Source: Firmicutes bacterium UBA4795 | GTDB lineage: Bacteria > Bacillota > Desulfotomaculia > Desulfotomaculales > Nap2-2B | Direction of reading: 5' to 3' | DNA: 30,822 bases | Assembly (NCBI GenBank): GCA_002402825.1 | Contig: DHGP01000023.1 | Location: 1 to 30,822, forward strand | Shown here: positions 1-7,500 of the stretch, piece after piece | How positions within the stretch are numbered: the stretch's first letter is position 1 | Layout: each line of letters begins with the position of its first letter | The notes under the pieces: generated by a model | Database searches by the model: none | What the model was told of the DNA's origin: nothing | The model's input: the letters and a program-made list of their open reading frames with translations, nothing else | Made by a program: the position numbers and the translations under genes

Positions 1-25
1 CGGTAGCGGCGGAATGGAGGTTAAA

Positions 26-253
26 GTGAAATACCTTGCTGTAATTGAACAAGGTTCAGATAACTATTCGGCTTATTTGCCAGATGTACCCGGTTGTGTA
101 GCCACGGGCGAAACCATAGAGGAAACCTTGCGCAGATTGGCCAGAGCACTGGAAATGCACCTGGCGGGACTTAAAGAGGATGGTTTGCCTTTACCCGTTC
201 CAACCACTGCGGGTGAATATATTGAATTACCTTTCCGCCAAGTAGGGGGGTAA
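26..253 (+). CDS. hicB: HicB-family antitoxin-like protein
   Basis: This is a small protein of the HicB antitoxin fold. The opening KYLAVIEQGSDNYSAYLPD, the PGCVATGETIEE motif and the HLAGLKEDGLPLPVP segment match HicB proteins, which pair with the HicA mRNA interferase, neutralise it and often repress their own operon. I prefer the GTG at 26, giving MKYLAVIEQ, because GGAGG lies 5 nt upstream; an in-frame ATG at 14 has a poorer ribosome site. At about 75 residues it is the short single-domain form, with no obvious DNA-binding extension. No hicA follows it. In most loci hicA comes first, so the toxin may lie just outside the window, or this may be a solitary HicB. Family call is good; toxin pairing is unverified. 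Confidence 0.8.
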   Translation: MKYLAVIEQGSDNYSAYLPDVPGCVATGETIEETLRRLARALEMHLAGLKEDGLPLPVPTTAGEYIELPFRQVGG

Positions 254-325
254 ACTTGTTGCTGTAAAACGATATCTGCCCACCTGGAAGAGCATAATTT
301 TTCTACTAATTTTTAACCCTTTTTA

Positions 326-799
326 TCAACCCGGGGAGTTTACTTTTTGCTCCCCGAGTACTTCTTCAAAAGATTCTGGAGTAGGCTGGATAAGCAAGGG
401 TTGCACAACATCGGCCACGGCCTCCTGGGTCTTAAGCCCTGCTCCGGTAAGGAAAACCACCGTAAGCTCATCTCTTTTAATCATCCCTGAAGCTACCAAT
501 TTCCTTAATCCGGCAACTACTACCCCGCCTACTGCCTCGGCAAAAATACCCTCCGTCTAGGCCAAGAGCTTCATTCCGGCCACGAGTTCCTCGTCAGTAA
601 CGGCACAAGCGCCTCCCCCTAATTGTCTGGCCACCCTGAGGGCATAATATCCGTCGGCCAGGTTTCCAATGGCAATTGATTTAGCAATGGTATCCGGCTT
701 TACCGGATGCACATGCTGGGAGCCTGCTTGAAAAGCATTAACGATGGGAGCACAACCAGCGGCCTGCGCAAGATACATATGGGTGTTAACATTTTTTTG
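326..799 (-). pseudogene. thrC: Threonine synthase remnant, 5'-truncated with internal amber stop
   Basis: Reading the minus strand from about 790 gives MYLAQAAGCAPIVNAFQAG, then KPDTIAKSIAIGN, ADGYYAL and a DEELVAG segment. A TAG at 557-559 interrupts the frame. The same frame then resumes with TEGIFAEAVGGVVVAGLRKL and VVFLTGAGLKTQEAV and ends at TGA 326-328. This is the C-terminal half of a PLP-dependent threonine synthase (homoserine phosphate to threonine). The N-terminal half, with the PLP lysine, is absent: the frame meets a stop at 800-802. The amber codon sits where homologues usually have Glu (LLAETEGIF). Nearby substitutions hit normally conserved spots (GNP to GNL, ETAGG to EAVGG, TGNG to TGAG), which suggests relaxed selection. 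No strong ribosome site precedes the remnant. I regard it as a dead fragment. Confidence 0.85.
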
Positions 800-843
800 T
801 CAAGACATGAATATCTTGACTGAACATTTTTAGGTAAGATACT
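799..843 (+). promoter_or_regulatory. Promoter with overlapping inverted repeat for the 98-aa ORF
   Basis: A -35-like TTGACT (816-821) is followed after 16 nt by GATACT (838-843), upstream of the ORF at 882. GTCAAGA (799-805) and TCTTGAC (814-820) form a perfect 7-bp inverted repeat with an 8-nt centre, overlapping the -35. That geometry suits a repressor operator. No regulator is identified. Confidence 0.5.
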
Positions 844-881
844 ATATAAAATAAGCCCATATGTAAACGAGGTTAGAAAAA

Positions 882-1178
882 ATGAAAGGTTTTTTAAAAA
901 GTTCATACGACTGGGGAATTTATGAAATTAGGGATAAGGAGGTTGTTTCGTCTTATGTTATTCCCGGCCGCCCATATTGTGTAACCAAAGAACCAACCCG
1001 CTATTGGGTTTTTGCCCAATACCGTGAAATAAACAACATTCCTAATCAGCTCGCTTACATTAAAGTTAATATTTTGCCAGGTTATAATAAAGTTACAAAA
1101 GAAGATAAAATAATCATGGAAAAATTTATCCGTACCCAGTTATTAAAAGATTTAGATATTCCCGTTGCTTTTTTCTAG
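882..1178 (+). CDS. Hypothetical protein, 98 aa, unrecognised
   Basis: I do not recognise this protein. It has no signal peptide or membrane segment and no evident catalytic motif. It is rich in aromatic and basic residues (YDWGIYEI, RYWVFAQY, YIKVNILPGYNKV) and ends in a predicted helical segment, KEDKIIMEKFIRTQLLKDL. The ATG is preceded by GAGG at a suitable distance and by a promoter-like sequence with an inverted repeat at 799-843, so expression is plausible. The stop lies one base from the stop of the convergent DUF1614 gene. Upstream sits a broken thrC fragment, so the junction near 790 may mark an insertion or rearrangement. A small cytosolic alpha/beta protein is a fair description; any function would be a guess. 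Confidence 0.6.
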   Translation: MKGFLKSSYDWGIYEIRDKEVVSSYVIPGRPYCVTKEPTRYWVFAQYREINNIPNQLAYIKVNILPGYNKVTKEDKIIMEKFIRTQLLKDLDIPVAFF

Positions 1179-1179
1179 C

Positions 1180-1812
1180 TTAGCCCAAAAAAGCGGCTAC
1201 AATCCCTACTAAAAAAATCCCGTCAAAAATTCCGGCCCCGCCAATACTAACTGCGTGCGCCCCAAGGCTTTGAATTCTTCGCCAGTTTAAGAGGTCGGCC
1301 CCTATTAAAGTACCCAATGTTCCGGCAATGTAAGCTACTGGCGCCGCCTGGGCTGGCGCTAAAACAAGAGCTACGGCTGCCGCCGCAATTGGTGGAATAA
1401 AAGCGGGCATAACTATTCCTACTCCCTGCATAGGCCGGGCAATTAACTTTGCTACTATAGCCACTACTATTATTCCTAAAAAGGCAGGTAAAAAAGGAGA
1501 CTGGGTAAATAAAAGATAAATAGAAAATATTACGGGTAAACCCGCCCCGCCCACATTAAAATAAATCGTTTGTTTGTGAACCACCGGAGGGTAATAAAAA
1601 AAGTAAAAGGGGAAAGGCAAAAGACGGCGTGGTGAAACAGCTACTTGCCGGCGTGAAAGAGGAACATTAATCATACTTCCAAAAACAGAAGCCGTAAGAA
1701 AAAGGATGGCTCCGTTAGGAGAAAGACCCAGGTGGGTGAATGAGAGGGTAGCCACGTGTAAAAAGATAAGTAAAAATAACAAGGGTAAAAGCAAGAAAAT
1801 TATAAGGGGCAA
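1180..1812 (-). CDS. DUF1614 family membrane protein
   Basis: This is an integral membrane protein of the DUF1614 family, function unknown. Supporting features are the N-terminal hydrophobic helix (PLIIFLLLPLLFLLIFLHV), the motif GSMINVPL, the YYPPVVHKQTIYFNVGGAGLPV segment, GVGIVMPAFIPPIAAAAVAL, and the closing GGAGIFDGIFLVGIVAAFL. About six transmembrane helices are apparent. I place the start at TTG 1810-1812, because GAGGAGGTG lies 5 nt ahead of it. An ATG 14 codons upstream would place the Shine-Dalgarno inside the coding sequence. It is convergent with the 98-aa ORF, the stops one base apart, and shares an AT-rich upstream region (1813-2025) with the divergent SDR gene. Glycine- and proline-rich helices hint at a transporter-like fold, but that is inference. 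Confidence 0.8.
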   Translation of the reverse strand: MPLIIFLLLPLLFLLIFLHVATLSFTHLGLSPNGAILFLTASVFGSMINVPLSRRQVAVSPRRLLPFPFYFFYYPPVVHKQTIYFNVGGAGLPVIFSIYLLFTQSPFLPAFLGIIVVAIVAKLIARPMQGVGIVMPAFIPPIAAAAVALVLAPAQAAPVAYIAGTLGTLIGADLLNWRRIQSLGAHAVSIGGAGIFDGIFLVGIVAAFLG

Positions 1813-1913
1813 AATAACACCTCCTCTAAACCAAAAATTTATACTCATTACCATTACTATGAGTATAATATTATCATAACATTATCATAATTAATGATTA
1901 ACTTTAAAAATAT

Positions 1914-1943
1914 TTTACAGCAACAATATTTTAACCGTATAAA
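1914..1943 (+). promoter_or_regulatory. Candidate sigma-A promoter for the SDR gene
   Basis: TTTACA (1914-1919) and TATAAA (1938-1943) are separated by 18 nt. The -10 overlaps an inverted repeat, GTATAA-AC-TTATAC (1937-1950). The site lies about 80 nt before the SDR start. The whole region is very AT-rich, so chance matches are likely. Confidence 0.3.
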
Positions 1944-2025
1944 CTTATACCTTCCGGATATAACTAAAATTAGGTAAAATAAATAAAAAAATAAAATTTA
2001 AAAAATAAAAAGGGGGGATCTTGCT

Positions 2026-2787
2026 ATGGCCCAGCTTTTTGACGGAAAAGTGGTTCTGGTTACCGGGGCGGGTTCAGGTATTGGCCGGGCCAGTGCTTTG
2101 GCTTTTGCCCGGGAAGGGGCTAAAGTGGTGGTGGCTGAATATAACCCGAATAGCGGTGAAGAAACCGCCACCTTAATTCAAAGGGATAAGGGAGAAGCTG
2201 TCTTTATTTGTACAAACGTTTCAAAAGAGGATGAAGTAAAAACCTTAATCGAAAAAACCATTAGTGCGTTCGGACGCCTTGACTGTGCTTTTAACAACGC
2301 CGGCATTGAAGGTAAGATAGCCTCCACTGTAAAATGTTCCACGGAAAACTGGGACCATGTGCTGGCGGTCAACCTGAAAGGGATATGGCTATGTATGAAG
2401 TATGAGCTTTTACTAATGCTCCGGCAGAAAAAGGGAGCTATAGTAAATTGCTCCTCTGTCGCCGGATTGGTTGGTTTTAAGGGTTTGCCTGCTTATGTGG
2501 CCAGTAAACACGGGATTATTGGACTTACCCGGACGGCAGCTTTAGAGTATGCTAAGGAAAATATTAGAATCAATGCTGTTTGCCCAGGGGTAATCCAAAC
2601 TCCGATGGTTGAAAGGGTTACCGAAGGCAATGCTGCTGTCCAAGCCCAGTTTGAAGCTGGCGAACCCGTTGGCCGGCTGGGACAACCGGAAGAAGTTGCT
2701 GCGGCGGTATTATGGTTATGTTCTGAGGCGGCTTCCTTTGTAACGGGACATACTATGGTGGTAGATGGCGGTTGGGTAGCCCAATAA
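2026..2787 (+). CDS. SDR family NAD(P)-dependent oxidoreductase
   Basis: This is a classical short-chain dehydrogenase/reductase of usual length (253 aa). Visible motifs are the Rossmann cofactor loop TGAGSGIG (13-20), NNAG (90-93), and a catalytic set formed by Ser144, Tyr157 and Lys161 in YVASK. The C-terminal FVTGHTMVVDGGW is typical of the FabG/glucose-dehydrogenase branch. An acidic residue at the end of beta-2 (VVVAEYN) suggests a preference for NAD, but this is inference. The substrate cannot be read from sequence; 3-oxoacyl-ACP, sugars and secondary alcohols are all possible. AGGGGGG lies about 9 nt before the ATG. It stands alone between a divergent DUF1614 gene and hsp20, with no fatty-acid or sugar genes nearby, so a housekeeping FabG role is not favoured. 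Confidence 0.9.
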   Translation: MAQLFDGKVVLVTGAGSGIGRASALAFAREGAKVVVAEYNPNSGEETATLIQRDKGEAVFICTNVSKEDEVKTLIEKTISAFGRLDCAFNNAGIEGKIASTVKCSTENWDHVLAVNLKGIWLCMKYELLLMLRQKKGAIVNCSSVAGLVGFKGLPAYVASKHGIIGLTRTAALEYAKENIRINAVCPGVIQTPMVERVTEGNAAVQAQFEAGEPVGRLGQPEEVAAAVLWLCSEAASFVTGHTMVVDGGWVAQ

Positions 2788-2824
2788 TATTTTTATTTTA
2801 CCTCAATAAATAGTAAAATCATTT

Positions 2825-2879
<55 letters not shown>

Positions 2880-2915
2880 TTATTTGCAATAGTTTTTGAA
2901 AGGAGAAATTAACTC

Positions 2916-3386
2916 ATGGCCATTGAAAGATGGAGACAGGGGAGTTGGCTCTCACCATGGAGTCCCTTTAAAGAATTAGAAGATTTAAGCCGGCGGATGG
3001 AAGATTTTTTCAAACCTCTTTTGCCTGTTTTTAGGCGTGAACCAGGGGAAGAAAAAATGTGGAGTCCGGCCATTGAAATGTTCGAAGAAGAAGACAAGTT
3101 TATTGTTAAAGCCGAGCTTCCGGAGGTAAAAAAAGAAGATATCGAAATTTCATTAGTTGATAGCACCTTAGCCATTAAAGGAGAAAGGAAAGCCGAAAAA
3201 GAAACTAAGGAAAGCAACTATTATTGTTGTGAAAGGTACTACGGTAATTTTTACCGTCAAATCACCTTGCCGCCTAACGTAGATCCGAAAAAAATTGAAG
3301 CTAACCAAAAAAATGGCGTTTTAGAAATAAAGCTACCAAAAACAGAGGCGACCAAAACCCAAAAAATTGATATTAGAGTTGAATAA
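2916..3386 (+). CDS. Hsp20/alpha-crystallin family small heat-shock protein
   Basis: This is an ATP-independent holdase that binds unfolding proteins in the cytosol. The N-terminal arm (about 1-45, with LSRRMEDFFKPLLPVF) precedes an alpha-crystallin domain (about 46-145) containing AIEMFEEEDKFIVKAELPEV, the KKEDIEISL strand and the NGVLEIKLPK region typical of bacterial class A proteins. A C-terminal IxI motif (KIDIRVE) is present; in the family it docks into neighbouring subunits during oligomer assembly. Length (156 aa) is normal. The start ATG has AAAGGAG about 10 nt upstream. It has its own promoter (2825-2852) and terminator (3415-3440), so it is monocistronic, and it converges with the perR gene. 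Its leader holds the (ATA)10 tract. Confidence 0.95.
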   Translation: MAIERWRQGSWLSPWSPFKELEDLSRRMEDFFKPLLPVFRREPGEEKMWSPAIEMFEEEDKFIVKAELPEVKKEDIEISLVDSTLAIKGERKAEKETKESNYYCCERYYGNFYRQITLPPNVDPKKIEANQKNGVLEIKLPKTEATKTQKIDIRVE

Positions 3387-3414
3387 TTTTTAATAAATAA
3401 ATATTTTCTCCCCT

Positions 3415-3440
3415 CCCGGTGATATCATCGGGATTTTTTT
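3415..3440 (+). terminator. Rho-independent terminator after hsp20
   Basis: CCCGGTGAT (3415-3423) pairs with ATCATCGGG (3424-3432), with one G-U pair and the loop taken from the centre, followed by a seven-T run (3434-3440). It works only in the plus direction: read from the minus strand it is not followed by a T-run. Confidence 0.85.
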
Positions 3441-3475
3441 ATTTCGACCAGTTGATCAGGGTAATCATATTTTGC

Positions 3476-3862
3476 CTATTCAGAACATTTATCACACAAA
3501 CCGTAAAAAAACAAGCAGTGGCCAGTTACTTTCATTCTACTACATTTATTTGCTTCTTCCTCCAGGTGATGTTGGGAGGGGAAATCAAAGTCGTAAACGC
3601 ATTTACATTTTTCACATAAAAAATGGTAGTGTCTCTTAGGGTTGCCATCAAAACAACTAAATGTTCCTAAATAATTTAGCTCTTGAATTTCACCTGTTTT
3701 TTTTAAAAGATTTAAATTGCGGTAAACAGTACTTAAACTAAGGCTAGGTATCTCTTTACGGGCCTGCTCAAAAATCCAATCTGCGGCAGGGTGAGCTTTC
3801 GTACGGCGCAAAACATCCAAAATTAGCTTTTTTTGTTTGGTCAGGCGCATATATTTAGGCAC
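3476..3862 (-). CDS. perR: Fur-family repressor, PerR type
   Basis: This is a metal-dependent transcriptional repressor of the Fur family. The winged helix carries LSTVYRNLNLLKKTGEI, and two CxxC pairs (Cys83/86 and Cys123/126) form the structural zinc site. Aligned by spacing with Bacillus subtilis PerR, the regulatory ligands His37, Asp85, His91, His93 and Asp104 correspond to His24, Asp72, His78, His80 and Asp91. The final Asp, rather than Glu, is the feature that separates peroxide-sensing PerR from Fur. The start is GTG 3860-3862, with AGGGG about 9 nt upstream; an ATG four codons on is possible. Only 18 nt separate it from the peptidase gene upstream, so the two are probably co-transcribed. 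No peroxidase gene is nearby. Function by homology, not shown here. Confidence 0.85.
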   Translation of the reverse strand: MPKYMRLTKQKKLILDVLRRTKAHPAADWIFEQARKEIPSLSLSTVYRNLNLLKKTGEIQELNYLGTFSCFDGNPKRHYHFLCEKCKCVYDFDFPSQHHLEEEANKCSRMKVTGHCLFFYGLCDKCSE

Positions 3863-3880
3863 AATTTCTTACCCCTATGG

Positions 3881-5008
3881 TTATAAGTTTCCCTCCACCG
3901 TTTTTTTTATGATTTCCACCATATACCGGACGCTGGTTACTAAGTCTGCCACCTGGATAAATTCTTCAGTGGTGTGTACTTTTTGCATCCCAAGGCCTAA
4001 ATTAGCCGTAGGTATGCCCCAGGAATTAAAAATATTAGCGTCACTGCCTCCGCCTGATTTTATTAAATGCGGGGTTAAGCCAAGACTTTGGGCGGCTTTA
4101 ACCGCTACTTGAACTACCAGCGCCTCTTCCGAAAGGCAAAACCCGGGGTAAATAGTTTCGGTATTAATACACGCTTTAGCCCCGAAGGAAGCAGCGGTTT
4201 CTTTTAAAATACCGCATATTTCTTTAGTTTGCTTTTGACGCTTAGCCTCATTTAAACTTCTTGTTTCCCCTTCTAAATAAACAGCTTCTGGAACTATGTT
4301 CGTGGCTTTGCCTCCTGATATAAGGCCAATATTAGCGGTAGTTTCTTCGTCTAAGCGACCCAAGGACATCTTGGTAATGGCCTGGGCACATACATATATA
4401 GCGTTAAGACCTCCCTCAGGATTAATACCCGCGTGCGCTGCCCGGCCTTTAATAGTGGCCGTTATTTTATCCTGCGAGGGAGCCTGAATTACAATTGCTC
4501 CTGGTGGTCCATCGCAATCTAAAACATAGCCCAGGGGAACCTTGCTTAGGGAGTAACCCAGGTTCTTTGCTCCGTACAGGCCTTCTTCTTCCCAGATGGT
4601 AAAGACAACTACCAGGCCACAGCGGTCAAACCAACCCTCTTCTTTAATTACCTGTATCGCCTCTAAAATAACCGCAATCCCAGCTTTATCATCAGCGCCA
4701 AGCACGGTATTTCCTTTTGCTCGAATTATCCCTTTTTCAACAAGAGGCTTAACTCCCTGTCCTGGTTCTACGGTATCCATGTGAGCGCATAAAAACAGCT
4801 TGTCCCTTTGATTAAAGTCAGACGTGCGGGCTATAAGGTTGCCGGCCGTACCACCTATTTTTTGGCCAGCCCTGTCTTCCTGCACAAATAAACCCAAAGA
4901 AAGAAGTTTTTCTTTAAGTAAATCTGCCAGCTTTCTTTCCCGGCCGCTGGGGCTACCCACCTGAACCAACTCAAGAAAATTGGCTATTAAACGGCGCTCA
5001 CTAATCAC
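3881..5008 (-). CDS. M20-family metallopeptidase, peptidase T-like
   Basis: This is a di-zinc aminopeptidase-type enzyme of the M20 family, of the peptidase T-like group that includes B. subtilis YqjE. First metal motif: LCAHMDTVEPG (His76, Asp78). Bridging Asp: GADDKAG (106-107). Catalytic Glu region: WEEEGLYG (140-142). The lid/dimerisation domain contains GRAAHAGINPEGG, and the C-terminal metal ligands lie in SGGGSDANIFN and KVHTTEEFI. Length (375 aa) is normal. The start is GTG 5006-5008 with only a weak GGGTAGG-like site. It follows the Vor operon after a 113-nt gap holding a heptamer repeat array and precedes perR. The likely role is cytosolic di- or tripeptide turnover; the true substrate is unknown. 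Confidence 0.88.
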   Translation of the reverse strand: MISERRLIANFLELVQVGSPSGRERKLADLLKEKLLSLGLFVQEDRAGQKIGGTAGNLIARTSDFNQRDKLFLCAHMDTVEPGQGVKPLVEKGIIRAKGNTVLGADDKAGIAVILEAIQVIKEEGWFDRCGLVVVFTIWEEEGLYGAKNLGYSLSKVPLGYVLDCDGPPGAIVIQAPSQDKITATIKGRAAHAGINPEGGLNAIYVCAQAITKMSLGRLDEETTANIGLISGGKATNIVPEAVYLEGETRSLNEAKRQKQTKEICGILKETAASFGAKACINTETIYPGFCLSEEALVVQVAVKAAQSLGLTPHLIKSGGGSDANIFNSWGIPTANLGLGMQKVHTTEEFIQVADLVTSVRYMVEIIKKTVEGNL

Positions 5009-5089
5009 GCTTACAACCTACCCTTTCACATCACCGATTATTAGTCGTCAAAAGTAAATAAGCCTAAAAAAATATCTTTTAACTATTCC

Positions 5090-5120
5090 TGACGACTGAC
5101 GTCCGACGACTGACGACTGA
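5090..5120 (-). repeat. Degenerate heptamer tandem repeat (GTCGTCA-type)
   Basis: On the plus strand the units are TGACGAC, TGACGTC, CGACGAC, TGACGAC and a partial TGA, about 4.4 copies. Reverse-complemented, the unit is GTCGTCA, the same heptamer as the array at 25866-25940. A lone AGTCGTCA at 5043-5050 could pair with it. It sits between vorC and the peptidase gene. Confidence 0.85.
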
Positions 5121-5121
5121 A

Positions 5122-5682
5122 TTAGCCTGCTTTTTCTTTTGCCAGGTGATCAAAAAATTGAGCTCCTATTTTTAAAGCTCTTTGGTTAAGGATAATTAAT
5201 TTTTGATTGTGGGGGGGAAATACTTTACCCAACGATTCTATGGCTAAATCCAGGCTTACTATTTGAGTTAAGAAAATAAGCGCGCCTAAAACAATATTCA
5301 CGGCAACTTTATTATTGCCTAACTCCTCGGCCAGTTTATTGGCGGGGATGTACATCGCCTGAACATCTTTACGCGCTACTTTACAATTAACCAGAGAACT
5401 ATTTACTACAATTAAGCCATTCGAGACCACGCTTTGTTCGAATTTTTCAAGCGACGGCCTGTTCATAGCCACCAGGGTCCCCGGTTCACTTACAATTGGG
5501 GAACTGATGGGCCGGCTGGAAATAGTTACCCCGCAATTAGCCGTACCACCGCGCATTTCTGCCCCGTAAGAAGGTACCCAGGTTACGTGTTTACTTGCTA
5601 AGGTTCCTGCGTAAGCCAGTAACTGACCGGCAGATAAAATTCCCTGACCACCAAAACCTGCTAATAAAACGCTCTTAAACAT
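5122..5682 (-). CDS. 2-oxoacid:ferredoxin oxidoreductase, gamma subunit (VorC-like)
   Basis: Gamma-domain subunit of a four-part 2-oxoacid:ferredoxin oxidoreductase, which cleaves a 2-oxoacid with CoA to acyl-CoA and CO2 and reduces ferredoxin. The N-terminal FGGQGILSAGQLLAYAG is the hallmark gamma motif, followed by SYGAEMRGGTANCGVTIS, which helps bind CoA. The 186-aa length fits a separate gamma subunit. The start ATG overlaps the end of the beta-subunit gene by 8 nt, consistent with translational coupling. It is the last gene of the oxidoreductase set. Whether the complex uses branched-chain 2-oxoacids (VOR) or 2-oxoglutarate (KGOR) cannot be settled by eye. Confidence 0.9.
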   Translation of the reverse strand: MFKSVLLAGFGGQGILSAGQLLAYAGTLASKHVTWVPSYGAEMRGGTANCGVTISSRPISSPIVSEPGTLVAMNRPSLEKFEQSVVSNGLIVVNSSLVNCKVARKDVQAMYIPANKLAEELGNNKVAVNIVLGALIFLTQIVSLDLAIESLGKVFPPHNQKLIILNQRALKIGAQFFDHLAKEKAG

Positions 5683-6439
5683 TTTTTGCCTCCTCTTTTG
5701 GTGTCTTAAAATCTCCTAAAGGATAATAAGCAATTAAATTTTCAGCCAGCCAATTCAAAGCTTCGGCTGGTGATAAGCCCCAGTTGGTGGGACAGGTCGA
5801 AAGTATTTCCACCAGCGCAAGACCCAATCCACTTAGCTGGATTTGAAAAGCTTTTTTAATTGCTTTTTTAGCTTTTATAATGCTAGCTGGATTATGAACT
5901 GAAACCCTGGCTACATAAGCTGTGCCTTCTATAACGCTAAGCATTTCACAAACCTTTACTGGATTGCCGTTAATTTCTCTATCTCTCCCGTAAGGAGTAG
6001 TGGCGGTTATTTGCCCGGGTAAAGTGGTTGGAGCCATTTGTCCGCCAGTCATCCCGTAAACACTGTTATTAATAAAAAAAACGGAAATTTTTTCTCCCCG
6101 GGCCGCCGCGTGAACAATTTCCCCCATTCCAATGGCCGCTAAATCACCATCACCCTGGTAGGTAAATACTACCCGGTCAGGTAAAACCCTTTTAATGCCT
6201 GTGGCTACCGCAGGCGCACGTCCATGAGCTGCCTGAAGGATATCACAAGCAAAATAGTTATAAGAAAATACCGCACAACCCACCGGGCAGATGCCAATTG
6301 TCTGCTCAAGAATATTTAATTCTTCAATTACCTCAGCAATTAACCGGTGGATGATACCATGGGTACAACCAGGACAAAAGTGAAAGGGCACATCTTCTAA
6401 AGCCTTGGGGCGGGCAAAGACCTTTTTAAACACTAGCAC
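5675..6439 (-). CDS. 2-oxoacid:ferredoxin oxidoreductase, beta subunit (TPP-binding; VorA-like)
   Basis: Catalytic thiamine-diphosphate subunit. The N-terminal FCPGCTHGIIHRLIAEV and GICPVGCAVF are typical of KorB/VorA-type beta chains. GDGDLAAIGMGEIVHAA is the TPP/Mg2+ motif, followed by NNSVYGMTGGQMAPTT. Its 254 residues lack the extra C-terminal cluster domain of pyruvate:ferredoxin oxidoreductase beta chains. It overlaps the alpha gene by 7 nt and the gamma gene by 8 nt, so all three are coupled. CPTNWGLSPAEA near residue 215 also recurs in this group. The group name VOR/KGOR is secure; the physiological substrate is not. Confidence 0.92.
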   Translation of the reverse strand: MLVFKKVFARPKALEDVPFHFCPGCTHGIIHRLIAEVIEELNILEQTIGICPVGCAVFSYNYFACDILQAAHGRAPAVATGIKRVLPDRVVFTYQGDGDLAAIGMGEIVHAAARGEKISVFFINNSVYGMTGGQMAPTTLPGQITATTPYGRDREINGNPVKVCEMLSVIEGTAYVARVSVHNPASIIKAKKAIKKAFQIQLSGLGLALVEILSTCPTNWGLSPAEALNWLAENLIAYYPLGDFKTPKEEAKNV

Positions 6440-7500
6440 TCCTCCTCTAAAAGCAACTTTTTTACTTCCTTAACCACGTCAGTTAGGACAGGTAGCATAC
6501 CCCCAAAACGGCCGTAGAAATATACCGGACGACGGCCATTAACAGCCAGACGTATATCTTCTATCATTTGTCCCGTACTCATTTCCACCGACAAAAAGTA
6601 ACGCACCGTAGCTAAACTTAATAAATAATCAAAAGCTTTAACCGGAAAAGGCCAAAGGGTAATAGGTCTTATTAACCCTACCGCCAATCTTTGTTCACGA
6701 CAATAATCTACTACCCCCTTACAAACACGTGCTGCTGTACCAAAAGCTACCAAAACAAGTTGGGCATCTTCTGTTTGGTAATTTTCCCACCGTTGTTCCT
6801 TGACCTCTATTCTCTTATATTTTTGGTTAAGTTTGAGGTTATGCTTTTCTAATTCCTCAGGAACAATTATAAGGGTATTAATAATTCTTTTTGGACCGCC
6901 CATTCTACCACTTGTAGCCCACGGACGGGGAGGAAGAGAAACTTCTTTTACTTCGTTTAGTTCTACCGGTTCCATCATTTGGCCCAAAAGACCGTCTCCT
7001 AACATTAAAACTGGATTAAGATACTTTTCCGCCAAATCAAAGGCCTCCCGGATTAAATCAATAATTTCTTGCACCGAAGAGGGAGCTAGTACTATTAAGC
7101 GGTAATCGCCATGACCACCTCCGCGCGTTGCCTGAAAGTAATCAGACTGTACGGGAGCAATATTACCCAAGCCAGGCCCCCCACGCATAATATTTACAAT
7201 TACGCAAGGTAATTCGGCACAAGCAATAAATGAAATCCCTTCTTGCATTAAGCTTATGCCTGGTCCTGAAGAAGAAGTCATTACGCGTGCACCTGCCCCA
7301 GCAGCCCCATAAACCATATTTATCGAGGCCAATTCACTTTCTGCCTGGAGAAAAGTGCCTCCTACTTCAGGCATTCGTTTAGCTAAAAAATGGGCTAACT
7401 CACTTTGAGGGGTAATGGGATAGCCGAAATAAAAACGGCAACCTGCCCGGATGGCTCCTTCGCCAAAGGCTTCATTGCCTTTCATTAATACTTTTGCCAA
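6433..7500 (-). CDS. 2-oxoacid:ferredoxin oxidoreductase, alpha subunit (VorB-like)
   Basis: Alpha chain with the pyrimidine-binding domain and the transketolase C-terminal-like domain. Visible motifs are KGNEAFGEGAIRAGCRFYFGYPITPQSE in outline (residues 7-34), TSSSGPGISLMQEG, RGGPGLGNIAPVQSDYFQ, and a C-terminal VAFGTAARVCKGVVDY. Proteins of this form are usually named 3-methyl-2-oxobutanoate dehydrogenase VorB in Clostridia. The start is TTG 7498-7500, giving MAKVLMKGNEA, with GAGGTGG 9 nt upstream; an ATG five codons later has no good site. The gene begins 29 nt inside the ferredoxin gene, so translation is coupled. At 355 aa it is of normal size. Only the substrate range is open. Confidence 0.92.
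   Translation of the reverse strand: MAKVLMKGNEAFGEGAIRAGCRFYFGYPITPQSELAHFLAKRMPEVGGTFLQAESELASINMVYGAAGAGARVMTSSSGPGISLMQEGISFIACAELPCVIVNIMRGGPGLGNIAPVQSDYFQATRGGGHGDYRLIVLAPSSVQEIIDLIREAFDLAEKYLNPVLMLGDGLLGQMMEPVELNEVKEVSLPPRPWATSGRMGGPKRIINTLIIVPEELEKHNLKLNQKYKRIEVKEQRWENYQTEDAQLVLVAFGTAARVCKGVVDYCREQRLAVGLIRPITLWPFPVKAFDYLLSLATVRYFLSVEMSTGQMIEDIRLAVNGRRPVYFYGRFGGMLPVLTDVVKEVKKLLLEEEC

Noticed and set aside
557..559. TAG in thrC read as pyrrolysine or suppressed amber
   Set aside because: The gene is also 5'-truncated and carries changes at conserved positions, so a pseudogene explains everything. No pyl genes are visible in the window.
3476..3619. Plus-strand 66-aa ORF overlapping the end of perR
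   Set aside because: A shadow of perR in another frame, with no ribosome site.
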